DNA of 64,000 nucleotides from Chersky-267 sp963744115 (GTDB lineage Bacteria > Chloroflexota > Limnocylindria > Limnocylindrales > CSP1-4), in NCBI GenBank assembly GCA_963744115.1, contig CAVUSI010000002.1:62001-126000 (forward strand), given 5' to 3'. Shown piece by piece: positions 41,517-50,662 of the stretch. The notes below the pieces were generated by a model. The model saw nothing but the letters and a program-made list of their open reading frames with translations. It did no database searches and had not been told where the DNA came from. The position numbers were made by a program, and so were the translations under genes. Within the stretch, counting starts at the first letter, position 1; each line of letters opens with the position of its first letter.

Positions 41517-42116
41517 TCAGCGACGGTTCGTACCGGACGCCCGCCCGGGAATCGTACCCGCGCCGGCACGAGCCGTGTCCGGAGCGCGCCGTGGCTCGAT
41601 CAGCACGATGGTCCACGGGGCAGGATCGGTCAGCCGGTGGACGCTCGTGAATCCCTCGCCGGCAAGCTCGTCCTCGGCGACGAGCGCCCGTCGCAGGGCC
41701 TCGTGCTGGCGTCGCACGACCGACGCCTCGACCGTCCGGCCCGAGCGTGCGGCGTTGCGCTCGAGGCAGACCTCGAGCGGCGGGTCGAGCACGATCGCGA
41801 TCGCCGGTCGATGGGTGGCCCGCGCCACGGCGATCAGGCTCGACCGGGCCGACCGGGTCAGGTTCGTCGCGTCGATCACCGTCCGCCGTCCGCGTTCCAG
41901 CCGTCGGCGCGCCGCCAGATGGAGCAGCTCGAAGGCGGCGCGCGTCGCTCCCTGGTCGGCCTCATCGTCCGCGACCATCGCCCGAAAGGAATCCGACGAC
42001 AGGATCTCGGTCGGCCGGAACCGGGCCGCGGCGAAGGTCGACTTGCCGGACCCGGACACGCCGACCAGGACGACGAGCGAGGACGAAGGCAGCACGATCT
42101 CGGGCATCGCGGTCAT
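41517..42116 (-). CDS. P-loop kinase (polynucleotide kinase-like, AAA_33)
   Basis: A 199-residue kinase. The P-loop is VLVGVSGSGKST near residue 20, followed by ILSSDSFRAMV with the catalytic-type Asp, VIDATNLTRSARSSLI, and the lid helix CLERNAARSGRTVEASVVRR. This is the layout of the Pnkp/T4 Pnk kinase domain and related AAA_33 proteins, which phosphorylate 5' hydroxyls of RNA or DNA or small molecules. No phosphatase or ligase domain is present. It is divergent from an MFS gene. Confidence 0.75.
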   Translation of the reverse strand: MTAMPEIVLPSSSLVVLVGVSGSGKSTFAAARFRPTEILSSDSFRAMVADDEADQGATRAAFELLHLAARRRLERGRRTVIDATNLTRSARSSLIAVARATHRPAIAIVLDPPLEVCLERNAARSGRTVEASVVRRQHEALRRALVAEDELAGEGFTSVHRLTDPAPWTIVLIEPRRAPDTARAGAGTIPGRASGTNRR

Positions 42117-42181
42117 GATGCACGTCCGCCGGCTCCAGGGACGTCGAGACCGTCCGTCGGACCGGGCCTCGTCGGGTCCGG

Positions 42182-42187
42182 TAGCCT
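42182..42187 (+). promoter_or_regulatory. Putative -10 box (TAGCCT) of the MFS gene
   Basis: TAGCCT ends 8 bases before the ATG at 42196; leaderless geometry. Confidence 0.45.
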
Positions 42188-42195
42188 TGGCCGTC

Positions 42196-43455
42196 ATGGC
42201 TCCCGCCCTCCCGGCCCCGCTCGATGCGAGCCGTCCGGCCGCCGACGACTGGCGGATCATCGTGGCGATCTTCTGGGTCACCTCGATGGTCGAGGGCCTC
42301 GGCGTGAGCCAGATCTTCGCGTTCGTCCCGCTGTATCTGCGGGAGATGGGCGTCGCGGAGCCGGATCGGCTCCGCTTCGTCGGGATCTTCGGCTCGCTGA
42401 TCTTCCTCGTCGGAGCCCCGCTCGTTCCGCTCTGGGGCGTGTGGGCCGACAAGTACAGCCGCAAGGCGGTCATCGTCCGGAGCGCCCTGGTCGAGGCCGT
42501 CGTCTTCGCCGGCGTCGCGCTGAGCCGGGAGCCGTGGCAGCTCGCCCTGAGCATGCTCCTCGTCGGCTTCCAGCTCGGCAACACCGGGGTGATGCTGGCC
42601 GCGATCCGCGACGTCAGTCCATTGGTTCGGCTGGGCACGATCATCGCGATCTTCGGGTCGAGCGGCCCGATCGGCATGGCGATCGGGCCGGTCATCGGCG
42701 GGATCATCCTCGATGGGTTGCACCTGCCGATCTCGGCGATCTTCTGGTTCTCGGCGCTGTTGTCGGTCGGGACCGCCGCCCTCGTCTGGTTCGGCTCGCG
42801 CGAGGTCCGTCCGTCGGTCGTCCCTGAGGGTCGGGTCGTGACCCTCGCGTTCGGGGCGATCCGGGCGGTCCTCGCCGACCGGGCGGTCCGTCGGATCTTC
42901 GCGATCTTCGGGGTGGCCTTCCTTGCCAGCCAGATGAGCCGTCCGTTCATCCCGATCCTGGTCGAACGGGTCAACGGAGATGTCGGCCTGGCCAGTGCGA
43001 TCGCCCTGGTCGTCGGGACCGCGGCGCTGGTCGGGGCGCTCATCTCGCCGCTCGGGGGTTGGATCGGCGATCGGGTCGGCTTCCGGCCCGTGCTCGTCGC
43101 GGCGCTCCTCGGCGGGAGCGTCGCCGCGTTCCTCATGCCGATCGTGGGCTCGGTCGGGGCGCTCGCCCTGGTCGCGGTCGCGGTCGCCGCATTCAGCGCG
43201 GCGATCAGCGCGATGGTCTTCGGACTGCTCGCCCTGGAGGTCCCTGCCGAGCGTCGATCGGCGACGCTCAACCTCGTCTACCTGCCGCTCTACGTGGCCG
43301 GGATCGTCGGGCCCACGCTCGGCGCGATCGTGGTCCAGGCCGGGTTGTGGGCGCCGTTCTGGCTGGGCGCCGCCGTCTACCTGCTCGGAGCCATCGTCCT
43401 GGCCTCGCGTCGGTCGCTGTCGCCGTCCGAGGCGGCCGCCGGCCGGACCGCCTGA
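42196..43455 (+). CDS. MFS transporter, 12-helix, multidrug-efflux type
   Basis: A 419-residue permease with about twelve hydrophobic segments. The motif A loop is GVWADKYSRKAVI, and the equivalent loop of the second half is GGWIGDRVGFRPV. The general look is that of the MdtG or DHA1-type efflux proteins. The start rests on the TAGCCT hexamer. Its end faces the citrate synthase end. The substrate is unknown. Confidence 0.82.
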   Translation: MAPALPAPLDASRPAADDWRIIVAIFWVTSMVEGLGVSQIFAFVPLYLREMGVAEPDRLRFVGIFGSLIFLVGAPLVPLWGVWADKYSRKAVIVRSALVEAVVFAGVALSREPWQLALSMLLVGFQLGNTGVMLAAIRDVSPLVRLGTIIAIFGSSGPIGMAIGPVIGGIILDGLHLPISAIFWFSALLSVGTAALVWFGSREVRPSVVPEGRVVTLAFGAIRAVLADRAVRRIFAIFGVAFLASQMSRPFIPILVERVNGDVGLASAIALVVGTAALVGALISPLGGWIGDRVGFRPVLVAALLGGSVAAFLMPIVGSVGALALVAVAVAAFSAAISAMVFGLLALEVPAERRSATLNLVYLPLYVAGIVGPTLGAIVVQAGLWAPFWLGAAVYLLGAIVLASRRSLSPSEAAAGRTA

Positions 43456-43495
43456 CCGTCCCCGCCGGCCGCCGGCCTCGGCGTCTCCGGACCGG

Positions 43496-44638
43496 TCAGA
43501 CGGGCAGGTCGCGCTCGGCGGGCCCGGTGTAGCGCATGTCCGGGCGGATGAGCTTGTTCGCCTCGACCTGCTCGATCGCGTGGGCCGTCCAGCCGGCGTG
43601 CCGCGCGAGCGCGAACGTAGCCGGGAACAGGTCCGGGGTCAGCCCCACCCCTTGGAGGACGGCCGCCGCGTAGTACTCGACGTTGGTCTTCAGGACGCGA
43701 CCGGGCTTGAGCTCGGCCAGGACGCGCAGGACGACATCCTCGACCTGGATCGCCAGGTCGAGCCAGTCCGGCCGGACCTCCATCGCCTCGGCGACCTGGC
43801 GGAGGGCGGCCGCTCGCGGGTCGTAGGCGCGGTAGACGCGGTGCCCGAAGCCCATCACGCGCCCCCCCGAGGCCACGGTCTCGCGGACCCACGCCTCCGC
43901 CCGCTCCGGCGAGCCGATCTCGTGGAGCTGGCTGACGACCTCCGCCGGAGCCCCTCCGTGGAGTGGACCCTTGAGCGCCCCGATCGCCCCGCACACCGCG
44001 GAGGCGAGGTCCGAGCGGGTCGCGGTGATGACCCGGGCCGTGAACGTCGAGGCGTTGAGACCGTGCTCGGCGCCGACGATGAAGTACGCCTCGAGGGCAC
44101 GAGCCGTCGCCGGGTCCGGGGCCGTCCCCGTGAGCTGCTGGAGGAACCCGCCGGCGAGGTCGAGGTCCGGGTCCGGTGGGACCGGGTCCAGGCCGCGGCG
44201 GATGCGGTCGAACGCGGCCAGGGCGGAGGGCGAGAATGCGGTCACGGCGCGTGCCTGCTCGGGCGTGGGCGGCCAGGCGATGCGCTCGGTCGCACCCCAC
44301 ACCGAGACGGCGGTCCGAAGGGCGTCCATCGGGTGCGCGCCGGGCGGCAGGGCGCGCAGCGCGACGAGCACCGGCTCGGGGACGACTGCCGCGTGGAACT
44401 GGACGCCGGGATGCCACTCGCCGGTCCACAGCAGGTCGGCGACCTCGGCGTACGTCCCGTTGGCGACGAGCTGTCCGATCGGGTAGCCGCGATAGAGGAG
44501 GCGACCGTTCTTGCCATCGACCAACCCGATGGCGCTCTCGGCTCCGACGACGCCCTCGAGACCGGGCGAATACGGCCGCGCGTCCGGGGCCTCGACCGAC
44601 GAGGTCGGGGTGGCCTGGGGCGCCGACGTCTCAGTCAT
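43496..44638 (-). CDS. Citrate synthase / 2-methylcitrate synthase
   Basis: A 380-residue enzyme that condenses oxaloacetate with acetyl-CoA (or propionyl-CoA). The catalytic histidines lie in GALKGPLHGGAP and VMGFGHRVYR, and the catalytic Asp is in TPDLFPATFAL. The N-terminal GLEGVVGAESAIGLVDGKNG is typical of type II short citrate synthases. The ATG at 44638 overlaps the stop of the preceding hydrolase gene, so it is the last gene of the pentose phosphate operon. Sequence alone does not separate citrate from methylcitrate synthase. Confidence 0.87.
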   Translation of the reverse strand: MTETSAPQATPTSSVEAPDARPYSPGLEGVVGAESAIGLVDGKNGRLLYRGYPIGQLVANGTYAEVADLLWTGEWHPGVQFHAAVVPEPVLVALRALPPGAHPMDALRTAVSVWGATERIAWPPTPEQARAVTAFSPSALAAFDRIRRGLDPVPPDPDLDLAGGFLQQLTGTAPDPATARALEAYFIVGAEHGLNASTFTARVITATRSDLASAVCGAIGALKGPLHGGAPAEVVSQLHEIGSPERAEAWVRETVASGGRVMGFGHRVYRAYDPRAAALRQVAEAMEVRPDWLDLAIQVEDVVLRVLAELKPGRVLKTNVEYYAAAVLQGVGLTPDLFPATFALARHAGWTAHAIEQVEANKLIRPDMRYTGPAERDLPV

Positions 44639-45476
44639 GTCCGGATGGTAGTCCCGCGTCGCCCGGGGCGTCGTCGAGGAAGCGGAGGACCTCGGCCGCG
44701 AAGCGGTCCGGGTGCGTGTGGTGCGCGGCGTGCTTGGCTCCGGGGATGATCACGACCCGGCCGTCGGACAGGAGACGGTCCAGCTCCCACGTCCCGTCGG
44801 TGAAGGAGGGCCCGCTGCCACCGCCGATGAGCTGGAGGACGGGGATGCGGATCGCCGCGTACCGCTCCGGGCCGGCATCCTCGCCGGCCTCCGCCCACAT
44901 CTCGCGGACGATCGTCGGCGCGGCCTCGACCCGCGTCGGCCACGTCGGGGCTCGCCGATAGGCGTCGAGCTCGGTCGCCGTCAGGCCGACCACCTCGGTC
45001 ATGAAGTAGGCCAGCAGACCGTCTCGATCATCGGCGGCCTTGTATGCCTCGAGTCGGGCCATCACCGCGTCGCCGTGGAACGAACCTCCGGCCGGCGCCG
45101 GGGCTCCCTCGTAGACGACGAGCCGCCGGAGATGCTCGGTGATGAGCGCGGCGCCGAGACCGACCCGGCCTCCGTACGAGTGGCCGATGACGTCGACCGG
45201 CCGGTTCGTCTCGGCGGCCACGGCGTCGACCACGGCGGCGACGTCCTCGTACTCGCGGGCGATGGCGTACGGGTCGGTGTCGCCGCTCGCCCCACGTCCC
45301 CGGCGGTCGATCGCGTAGAGGCTGTGGGCAGCTGCCAGGAGCGGACCCGCCGTCCTCCACGCGGTATGGTCGGCCGTCGCCCCGTGCACCAGGACGACGG
45401 GCGGACCCGTCCCCGAACGGAACCAGGCGATCGCGGTCCCGTCGGGGGAGCGCGTGGTGCCGCGGTCCGCCGTCAC
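44631..45476 (-). CDS. Alpha/beta-fold hydrolase
   Basis: A 281-residue hydrolase. The oxyanion-hole region is VVLVHGATADHTAW, the nucleophile elbow is VIGHSYGGRVGL, and the terminal His is in IPGAKHAAHHTHP. The GTG at 45476 overlaps the stop of the upstream pgl-GNAT gene (GTGA). It may act on a lactone or ester; its place right after 6-phosphogluconolactonase is suggestive but not proof. Confidence 0.8.
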   Translation of the reverse strand: MTADRGTTRSPDGTAIAWFRSGTGPPVVLVHGATADHTAWRTAGPLLAAAHSLYAIDRRGRGASGDTDPYAIAREYEDVAAVVDAVAAETNRPVDVIGHSYGGRVGLGAALITEHLRRLVVYEGAPAPAGGSFHGDAVMARLEAYKAADDRDGLLAYFMTEVVGLTATELDAYRRAPTWPTRVEAAPTIVREMWAEAGEDAGPERYAAIRIPVLQLIGGGSGPSFTDGTWELDRLLSDGRVVIIPGAKHAAHHTHPDRFAAEVLRFLDDAPGDAGLPSGHD

Positions 45477-46765
45477 GGTTCGGGCGTCCAGCGGTAGCGG
45501 ACGTCGGGTTGCCGCTCCTCGTTGCCGCTCCCGTCGCCGAACGCGATGGCGACGAACCCGTGGCGCTCGTAGAAGCGGCGCGCCCCAGCGTTGACCTCGA
45601 ACGTATACAGGTCGAGACCGCGGGGGCGGCGCGTCTTGGCCAGCGTTACGAGGAGGCTGCCGATGCCGTGGCCGGTCGATCCAGGGCTGATGTACAGCTG
45701 GTCGAGCATGTCGTCGGTCAACGACATGAACCCGACGACGTCGGCCTCGTCCCGCTCCGCGATCCAGGTCTCGGTCTCGTTCAGGAGGTGGCGGCCGATC
45801 CACTCCCGGATCTGCTCCTCCGTGTGCGCCGCCGGGAAGGCGTACGTCGCATCGAAGGCGGCGATCCAGACATCCGCGATCGCGCTCGCGTCCACGGCCG
45901 TGGCGCGTCGCAGGACGATCCCGCCGGAACGGCCGCTCGGGCCGCCGCCGAGCTGCGAAGCGGACTCCCGATCCAGGATCCATGTCGCGCCCGAGCGGCG
46001 TGCCAGGACCCCGGGGAGGACGGAGGGATCACGCGGGCCCTCGAGGATCCGGGCGATCACGCCGGCCTTGCCCGCCCCGGTCGCGGTGGCCAGCACAGTC
46101 CCGGCGGCGTCGAGGATCGCCGGGTTGAGGGTCACCCGCTCGACATGGGGCTCGATGTGGCTCGGCGCGGGGATCGCCAGCCCGATCCGGTCGCTGGCCA
46201 GGGACGGGCTCCCCGGGAAGACCGACAGGAGGTGCCCATCGGCGCCGATCCCCACGAGGACCAGGTCGAACGACGGCCAGCCCTCCACGGACGGAAGCGT
46301 CGCGACGACCTCGGCCGCGTAGGTCGCCGCGCACCAGATGGCACCCAGCCCATCATCCATGGCGCGGTCGGTCGGGAACGGATGGACGTTCGCTGGCAGG
46401 ATCGGGATGGCCTCGGGCGCGAGCAGGCGCTCGTCCGCGAGCCGGACGTTCGAGAGAGGGTCCGCTCGCGGGACGTACCGGTCGTCGCCCCACCACAGGT
46501 GGACCCGCGACCAGGCGACCCGGTCCCGGAGCGATGGGACGACGAGATGGCGGTAGATCGCCTCGGGCGTCGATCCGCCGGTCAGCGCGACGTCCGCGCG
46601 ACCGCGTCCGGCCACCGCCGCCGTCAGTGCCTCGACGACGTGCCGGGCCGCCGCCGCACCGACGGCGTCCGCGTCCGCGACGATGAGGATCGTGGGTTCG
46701 CCCTCGCGCTCCTCGTCCCGGTCGGCGACCGGTCGTCCGCCCCGCGGTCCGAGGGCGTCGATCAA
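45473..46765 (-). CDS. pgl: 6-phosphogluconolactonase fused to a GNAT acetyltransferase
   Basis: A 430-residue two-domain protein. Residues 1-250 are a NagB/Pgl-type lactonase: ALTGGSTPEAIYRHL, VHLWWGDDRYVP, and GIGADGHLLSVFPGS. Residues 278-425 are a GNAT acetyltransferase with LDQLYISPGSTGHGIGSLLV and the closing YTFEVNAGARRFYERHGF. No stop or frame change separates them. The likely start is TTG at 46765, overlapping the opcA stop (TTGA). The lactonase acts between zwf and gnd; the acetyl acceptor is unknown. Confidence 0.8.
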   Translation of the reverse strand: MIDALGPRGGRPVADRDEEREGEPTILIVADADAVGAAAARHVVEALTAAVAGRGRADVALTGGSTPEAIYRHLVVPSLRDRVAWSRVHLWWGDDRYVPRADPLSNVRLADERLLAPEAIPILPANVHPFPTDRAMDDGLGAIWCAATYAAEVVATLPSVEGWPSFDLVLVGIGADGHLLSVFPGSPSLASDRIGLAIPAPSHIEPHVERVTLNPAILDAAGTVLATATGAGKAGVIARILEGPRDPSVLPGVLARRSGATWILDRESASQLGGGPSGRSGGIVLRRATAVDASAIADVWIAAFDATYAFPAAHTEEQIREWIGRHLLNETETWIAERDEADVVGFMSLTDDMLDQLYISPGSTGHGIGSLLVTLAKTRRPRGLDLYTFEVNAGARRFYERHGFVAIAFGDGSGNEERQPDVRYRWTPEP

Positions 46766-48087
46766 GCCTCGCCCTCGGTGGGTCGCGCGGCCACGATCCG
46801 GGCCGCCATCCGGATCGCTCCATCGGACACGACGTCGCGCCTCGGCGCCTCGATGGCCTCGGCGAGGAGATCGACCTCGGTCCGCCTCGCGGCGAGGAAT
46901 CGACGATCGAGCAGCTCCACGCCGTCCTGCCAGGCGTGGACCGCCACGGTCTCGGCCTCGGCCGTCACGTCGATCCGCAGCTCGGATCCACGTCGCTCGG
47001 CCAGGAGCTCCACGCGCAGCGTCGTCCCGGACGGCATGCCGGTGATGACCGGCCGCATGACCACGCCGACCTCGCCTTGGCCGAGACGCATCGTGGCCGT
47101 GTAGCCGCGCCCCGCCAACGGCTTCACGCCCGCGTGCTTGCCTGCCGCGTGGGCCGCGTGGGCCGCGTGGGCCGCGTGGGCCGCGTGGGCCGCATGCGTG
47201 GCATGAAGATGGCTTGCAGCCGCGGCGGGCGCGCCCAGGGCGGACAGTGGCTTCACGACGGTCATTCCCAGGCGCGACGCGATCCAGGCGACGTGATAGA
47301 GGGGCTTGATCATGTTGGTCGTGCCCGGACGCCCGAGCTCGTCGTGGGTGCCATAGGTGACCGCGATCCGGCGGATCGAGCGCAGGTACGGCAGCAGGTC
47401 CGGCATGTCGAAGGTCGAGGCGATCGCCTCGCGCCAACGCGACTGTCTGGCGAGCGCGAAGTCGAACACCGCCAGCTGCCGGGTGTCGACCAGGCGGGCG
47501 AGCTCCGCGAGCCGTCCGAGTCCGTCGCCGGTCCAGCTCGAGCCGTCGATGACCAGGCGGTTCGCGTTCTCGAACAGGTCGCGTGCCTGGACCGAGCCGA
47601 GCGGCGGCTCCCCGGGCCACCAGACCGTGACCGGCAGGTCGTGGACCAGGAGGGGCTCGACGATCGCGGCGATGTGCCGCCCGGTGTCGCCGCCGGCGAT
47701 CACGTAGATCGTCTCGGCGCACGTCTCCGCCGCATCGGACCGCGGCAGCATGCAGTGAGCGGTGATCCGGGCGTCCAGCCAACCGGGTCCGTCCGGGTCG
47801 GTCGGCGAACAGATCAGCGTGCGCGAGGGGTGGCGCCCCGTGAGCTGCGAGATGATCGCCGCGCAATGCTCGCCGATCTCGGGCTGGCGGGCGACCACGA
47901 CGAGGTTCATCACGCTCGTTCGCGCCGCGATGTGCCGCTCCTCGACGCCGTCGACGTCGGTCGTGAGGTCGGTCACGGCCCAGATCTTGGCCAGCTCCCG
48001 CTCGATCCCGTCGATCGTCGTCGCGCGCGACGTCCAGCGCATCGTCGGTTCGCCTGGCCGGGGCTCGGCGGTCAGATCCGTCGCCAT
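46762..48087 (-). CDS. opcA: OpcA, glucose-6-phosphate dehydrogenase assembly protein
   Basis: A 441-residue OpcA. This family activates or assembles G6PDH in cyanobacteria and actinobacteria. Typical blocks are RTSVMNLVVVARQPE, HPSRTLICSPTDPDGPG, LPVTVWWPGEPPL and WREAIASTFDMPDLLPYL. A low-complexity Ala-His run at about residues 298-315 comes from a 9-bp tandem repeat. ATG at 48087 overlaps the zwf end by 16 bases. Confidence 0.87.
   Translation of the reverse strand: MATDLTAEPRPGEPTMRWTSRATTIDGIERELAKIWAVTDLTTDVDGVEERHIAARTSVMNLVVVARQPEIGEHCAAIISQLTGRHPSRTLICSPTDPDGPGWLDARITAHCMLPRSDAAETCAETIYVIAGGDTGRHIAAIVEPLLVHDLPVTVWWPGEPPLGSVQARDLFENANRLVIDGSSWTGDGLGRLAELARLVDTRQLAVFDFALARQSRWREAIASTFDMPDLLPYLRSIRRIAVTYGTHDELGRPGTTNMIKPLYHVAWIASRLGMTVVKPLSALGAPAAAASHLHATHAAHAAHAAHAAHAAHAAGKHAGVKPLAGRGYTATMRLGQGEVGVVMRPVITGMPSGTTLRVELLAERRGSELRIDVTAEAETVAVHAWQDGVELLDRRFLAARRTEVDLLAEAIEAPRRDVVSDGAIRMAARIVAARPTEGEA
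47144..47197 (-). repeat. 9-bp tandem repeat inside opcA
   Basis: Five perfect copies and one altered copy of GCCGCGTGG (plus-strand reading) encode an Ala-His-Ala repeat. Such in-frame arrays change length by slippage without frameshift. Confidence 0.85.
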
Positions 48088-49745
48088 CGCCGTCCGTCCC
48101 GGGCGAGCAGCTCGTCCGCGGCCTCGGGCCCCCACGACCCGGCCTCGTAGTCCGGGAACGCAGGCGCGGGCATGTCGATCCAGGCGTCGATGATCGGGGT
48201 GACGATGCTCCAGGCCTCCTCGACCTCGTCGGCCCGGGTGAACAGCGAGGCGTCACCCAGGAGTGCGTCGAGGATCAACGTCTCGTACGCGTCGGGCGAG
48301 TCGACGTTGAACGCGGAGCCGTAGGTGAAGTCCATGTTGACCGCCCGGACGTCGAGCCCGAGGCCCGGGACCTTCGCCCCGAACCGGAGCAGGATGCCCT
48401 CGTCGGGCTGGATCCGGAGCGCCAGCAGGTTCGGCTCCGGGTCCTCCGAGCTGTCCTTGAACAGTCGGTGGGGGACGGGCCGGAACTGGATCGCGATCTC
48501 GCTCGATCGCTTCGGCAGGCGTTTGCCCGTCCGGACGTAGAACGGGACCCCGGCCCAGCGCCAATCGTCGATCTCGAACCGGGCCGCGACGAACGTCTCG
48601 GTCTCGGACGCCGGATCGACCTCGGGCTCGGCACGGTAGCCCGGGACCTGCTGGGCGGCGACCCAGCCCGGGCCGTACTGGCCGCGGACGATATCGGACC
48701 CGATCTCGTCGGGCGTCATCGGCGAGAGGGCCCGGAGGACCTTCACCTTCTCGTCGCGCAGCGCATCGGCCTCGAAGGTCGCCGGCGGCTCCATCGCCAC
48801 CAGGGCAAGCAGCTGCATCAGGTGGTTCTGGAGGACGTCGCGGCTGGCGCCGGTCTCCTCATAGAACGCCCCGCGGTTCTCGACGCCGAGCGATTCGGCC
48901 ACGGTGATCTGGACGTGGTCGACATAGCGTCGATTCCAGAGCGGCTCGAAGATCCCGTTGCCGAACCGGAAGACGAGCAGGTTGCGGACCGTCTCCTTGC
49001 CCAGGTAGTGGTCGATCCGGTAGACCTGTTTCTCGCGGAAGACCTTGAGGACCTCGCGGTTGAGCCGGATGGCCGAATCGAGGTCGCGACCGAACGGCTT
49101 CTCGATGACGATCCGCCGCCAGCCGCCGCCGTGCGTCTCGTGGTCCAGCCCGACGCGTCCGAGCTGGGCGATGACCTCGGTGAAGGCCGACGACTGGGTG
49201 GCGAGGTAGAACAACCGGTTCCCGCGGGTCCCGCGCTCCTCGTCGATGGCATCGAGACGGACCGACAGCCGGTCGAATGCCTCGGGGTCGGCGAAGTCGC
49301 CCTGGTGGTAGGTGACCCGGGACAGGAACTCGGCCTTCGGGCCGCTCTCCACGGGGACCCGCGAGTAGCTCTCGAGGGTCTTCCCGATCTCGGCCTGGAA
49401 GGTGAGGTCGTCGTACGCCCTGCGGCCGACCGCGACGAGCATGAACTCGTGCGGCAGGAGGTTCGTCCGCCACAGCTGGTAGAGGGCCGGGACCACCTTG
49501 CGGTGGGCGAGGTCGCCCGTGGCCCCGAACAGGACGAGGCTGGCGGGATCCGGCACGCGCTCGAGTCGAAGGCCCTCGCGGAGCGGGTTGTCGAGCTTGG
49601 GCGGCGCGATCTTGCGCTTGCCGTCCCGGGCGAGGCGCAGGTCACGGATCGTCCGTGGGAGGTCCTTGGCAGGGCGACCGGCCGGAGGGCTCGCCGGCGC
49701 CCCGTCCGCCGAGGCCGGGTCCACGGGAGCCGTCGGGCGTGCCAC
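48072..49745 (-). CDS. zwf: Glucose-6-phosphate 1-dehydrogenase
   Basis: A 557-residue G6PDH, first step of the oxidative pentose phosphate pathway. The Rossmann motif is LVLFGATGDLAHRK, the catalytic block is RIDHYLGKETVRNL, and EKPFGRDL is also standard. A hydrophilic N-terminal extension of about 65 residues precedes the core. The C-terminal YVRTGKRLPKRSSEIAIQF block is present. It starts 12 bases after gnd and overlaps opcA. Confidence 0.93.
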   Translation of the reverse strand: MARPTAPVDPASADGAPASPPAGRPAKDLPRTIRDLRLARDGKRKIAPPKLDNPLREGLRLERVPDPASLVLFGATGDLAHRKVVPALYQLWRTNLLPHEFMLVAVGRRAYDDLTFQAEIGKTLESYSRVPVESGPKAEFLSRVTYHQGDFADPEAFDRLSVRLDAIDEERGTRGNRLFYLATQSSAFTEVIAQLGRVGLDHETHGGGWRRIVIEKPFGRDLDSAIRLNREVLKVFREKQVYRIDHYLGKETVRNLLVFRFGNGIFEPLWNRRYVDHVQITVAESLGVENRGAFYEETGASRDVLQNHLMQLLALVAMEPPATFEADALRDEKVKVLRALSPMTPDEIGSDIVRGQYGPGWVAAQQVPGYRAEPEVDPASETETFVAARFEIDDWRWAGVPFYVRTGKRLPKRSSEIAIQFRPVPHRLFKDSSEDPEPNLLALRIQPDEGILLRFGAKVPGLGLDVRAVNMDFTYGSAFNVDSPDAYETLILDALLGDASLFTRADEVEEAWSIVTPIIDAWIDMPAPAFPDYEAGSWGPEAADELLARDGRRWRRI

Positions 49746-49757
49746 GTCGTCGGTCGT

Positions 49758-50657
49758 CTATTCGCTCTTGACGGCGTGGCCGCCGAACTCGTTGCGCAGC
49801 GCCGCCAGCACCTTGGCGCCGTACGAGTCCTCCTGGCGCGACCGGAAGCGGGTCAGCAGCGACAGGGTGATCACCGGCGCAGGCACGTCGTGGTCGATCG
49901 CCTCCTGGACGGTCCACCGTCCCTCGCCCGAATCGGCGACCCAGCCCTTGAGGTGGTCGAGCTCCTGGCCGTTCGCGCTGAACGCTCGCTCGGCCAGCTC
50001 GAGCAGCCACGACCGGACGACCGAGCCGTGGTTCCACAACTTGGAGATCGCCGCCAGGTCGAGCGTGTAGTCGCTCGCGTGCATGATCTCGAATCCTTCG
50101 GCGTAGGCCTGCATCAGCCCGTACTCGATGCCGTTGTGGACCATCTTGACGTAGTGCCCCGATCCGGGGCCGCCGACATGGAGGTAGCCGTCGACGGGCG
50201 CCAGTGACCGGAAGATCGGTTCGAGCGGTCCGACCGCCTCGGCCTCGCCACCGACCATCAGGCAGAAGCCGTTGGCGAGGCCCCAGATCCCGCCGCTCGT
50301 CCCGGCGTCGATATAGCGGAGACCCTTCTCGGCGAGCTTCGCGTGGCGGCGGACGTCGTCGTGGAAGTTGGTGTTCCCACCGTCGATGATCGTGTCGCCC
50401 GGCGCGAGGAGCTCGGACAGCTCGTCGATCTGCGCCTCGGTGGCGTCCCCTGCGGGGACCATCACCCAGACCGCTCGCGGCGCTTCCAGCTTGGCCACCA
50501 GCTCCTCCAGGCTGAAGGCCGGGACGGCGCCCTCGGTCGCGATCTCCCGCGTCTTCTCGGCCGTCCGGTTGTAGGCGACGACCTCGTGCCCGTCGCGCAA
50601 TAGGCGACGGACCATGTTGCCGCCCATCCGCCCGAGCCCGATGAATCCGATCCGCAT
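49758..50657 (-). CDS. gnd: 6-phosphogluconate dehydrogenase, decarboxylating (short type)
   Basis: A 299-residue enzyme of the short GndA/YqeC type that yields ribulose 5-phosphate and CO2. The nucleotide motif is IGFIGLGRMGGNM, the substrate block is DAGTSGGIWGLANGFCLMVGG, and the catalytic lysine and histidine are in GSGHYVKMVHNGIEYGLMQAY. VAYNRTAEK after beta-2 has Asn-Arg, compatible with NADP. It lies 5 bases after pgi. Confidence 0.92.
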   Translation of the reverse strand: MRIGFIGLGRMGGNMVRRLLRDGHEVVAYNRTAEKTREIATEGAVPAFSLEELVAKLEAPRAVWVMVPAGDATEAQIDELSELLAPGDTIIDGGNTNFHDDVRRHAKLAEKGLRYIDAGTSGGIWGLANGFCLMVGGEAEAVGPLEPIFRSLAPVDGYLHVGGPGSGHYVKMVHNGIEYGLMQAYAEGFEIMHASDYTLDLAAISKLWNHGSVVRSWLLELAERAFSANGQELDHLKGWVADSGEGRWTVQEAIDHDVPAPVITLSLLTRFRSRQEDSYGAKVLAALRNEFGGHAVKSE

Positions 50658-50662
50658 GATGT

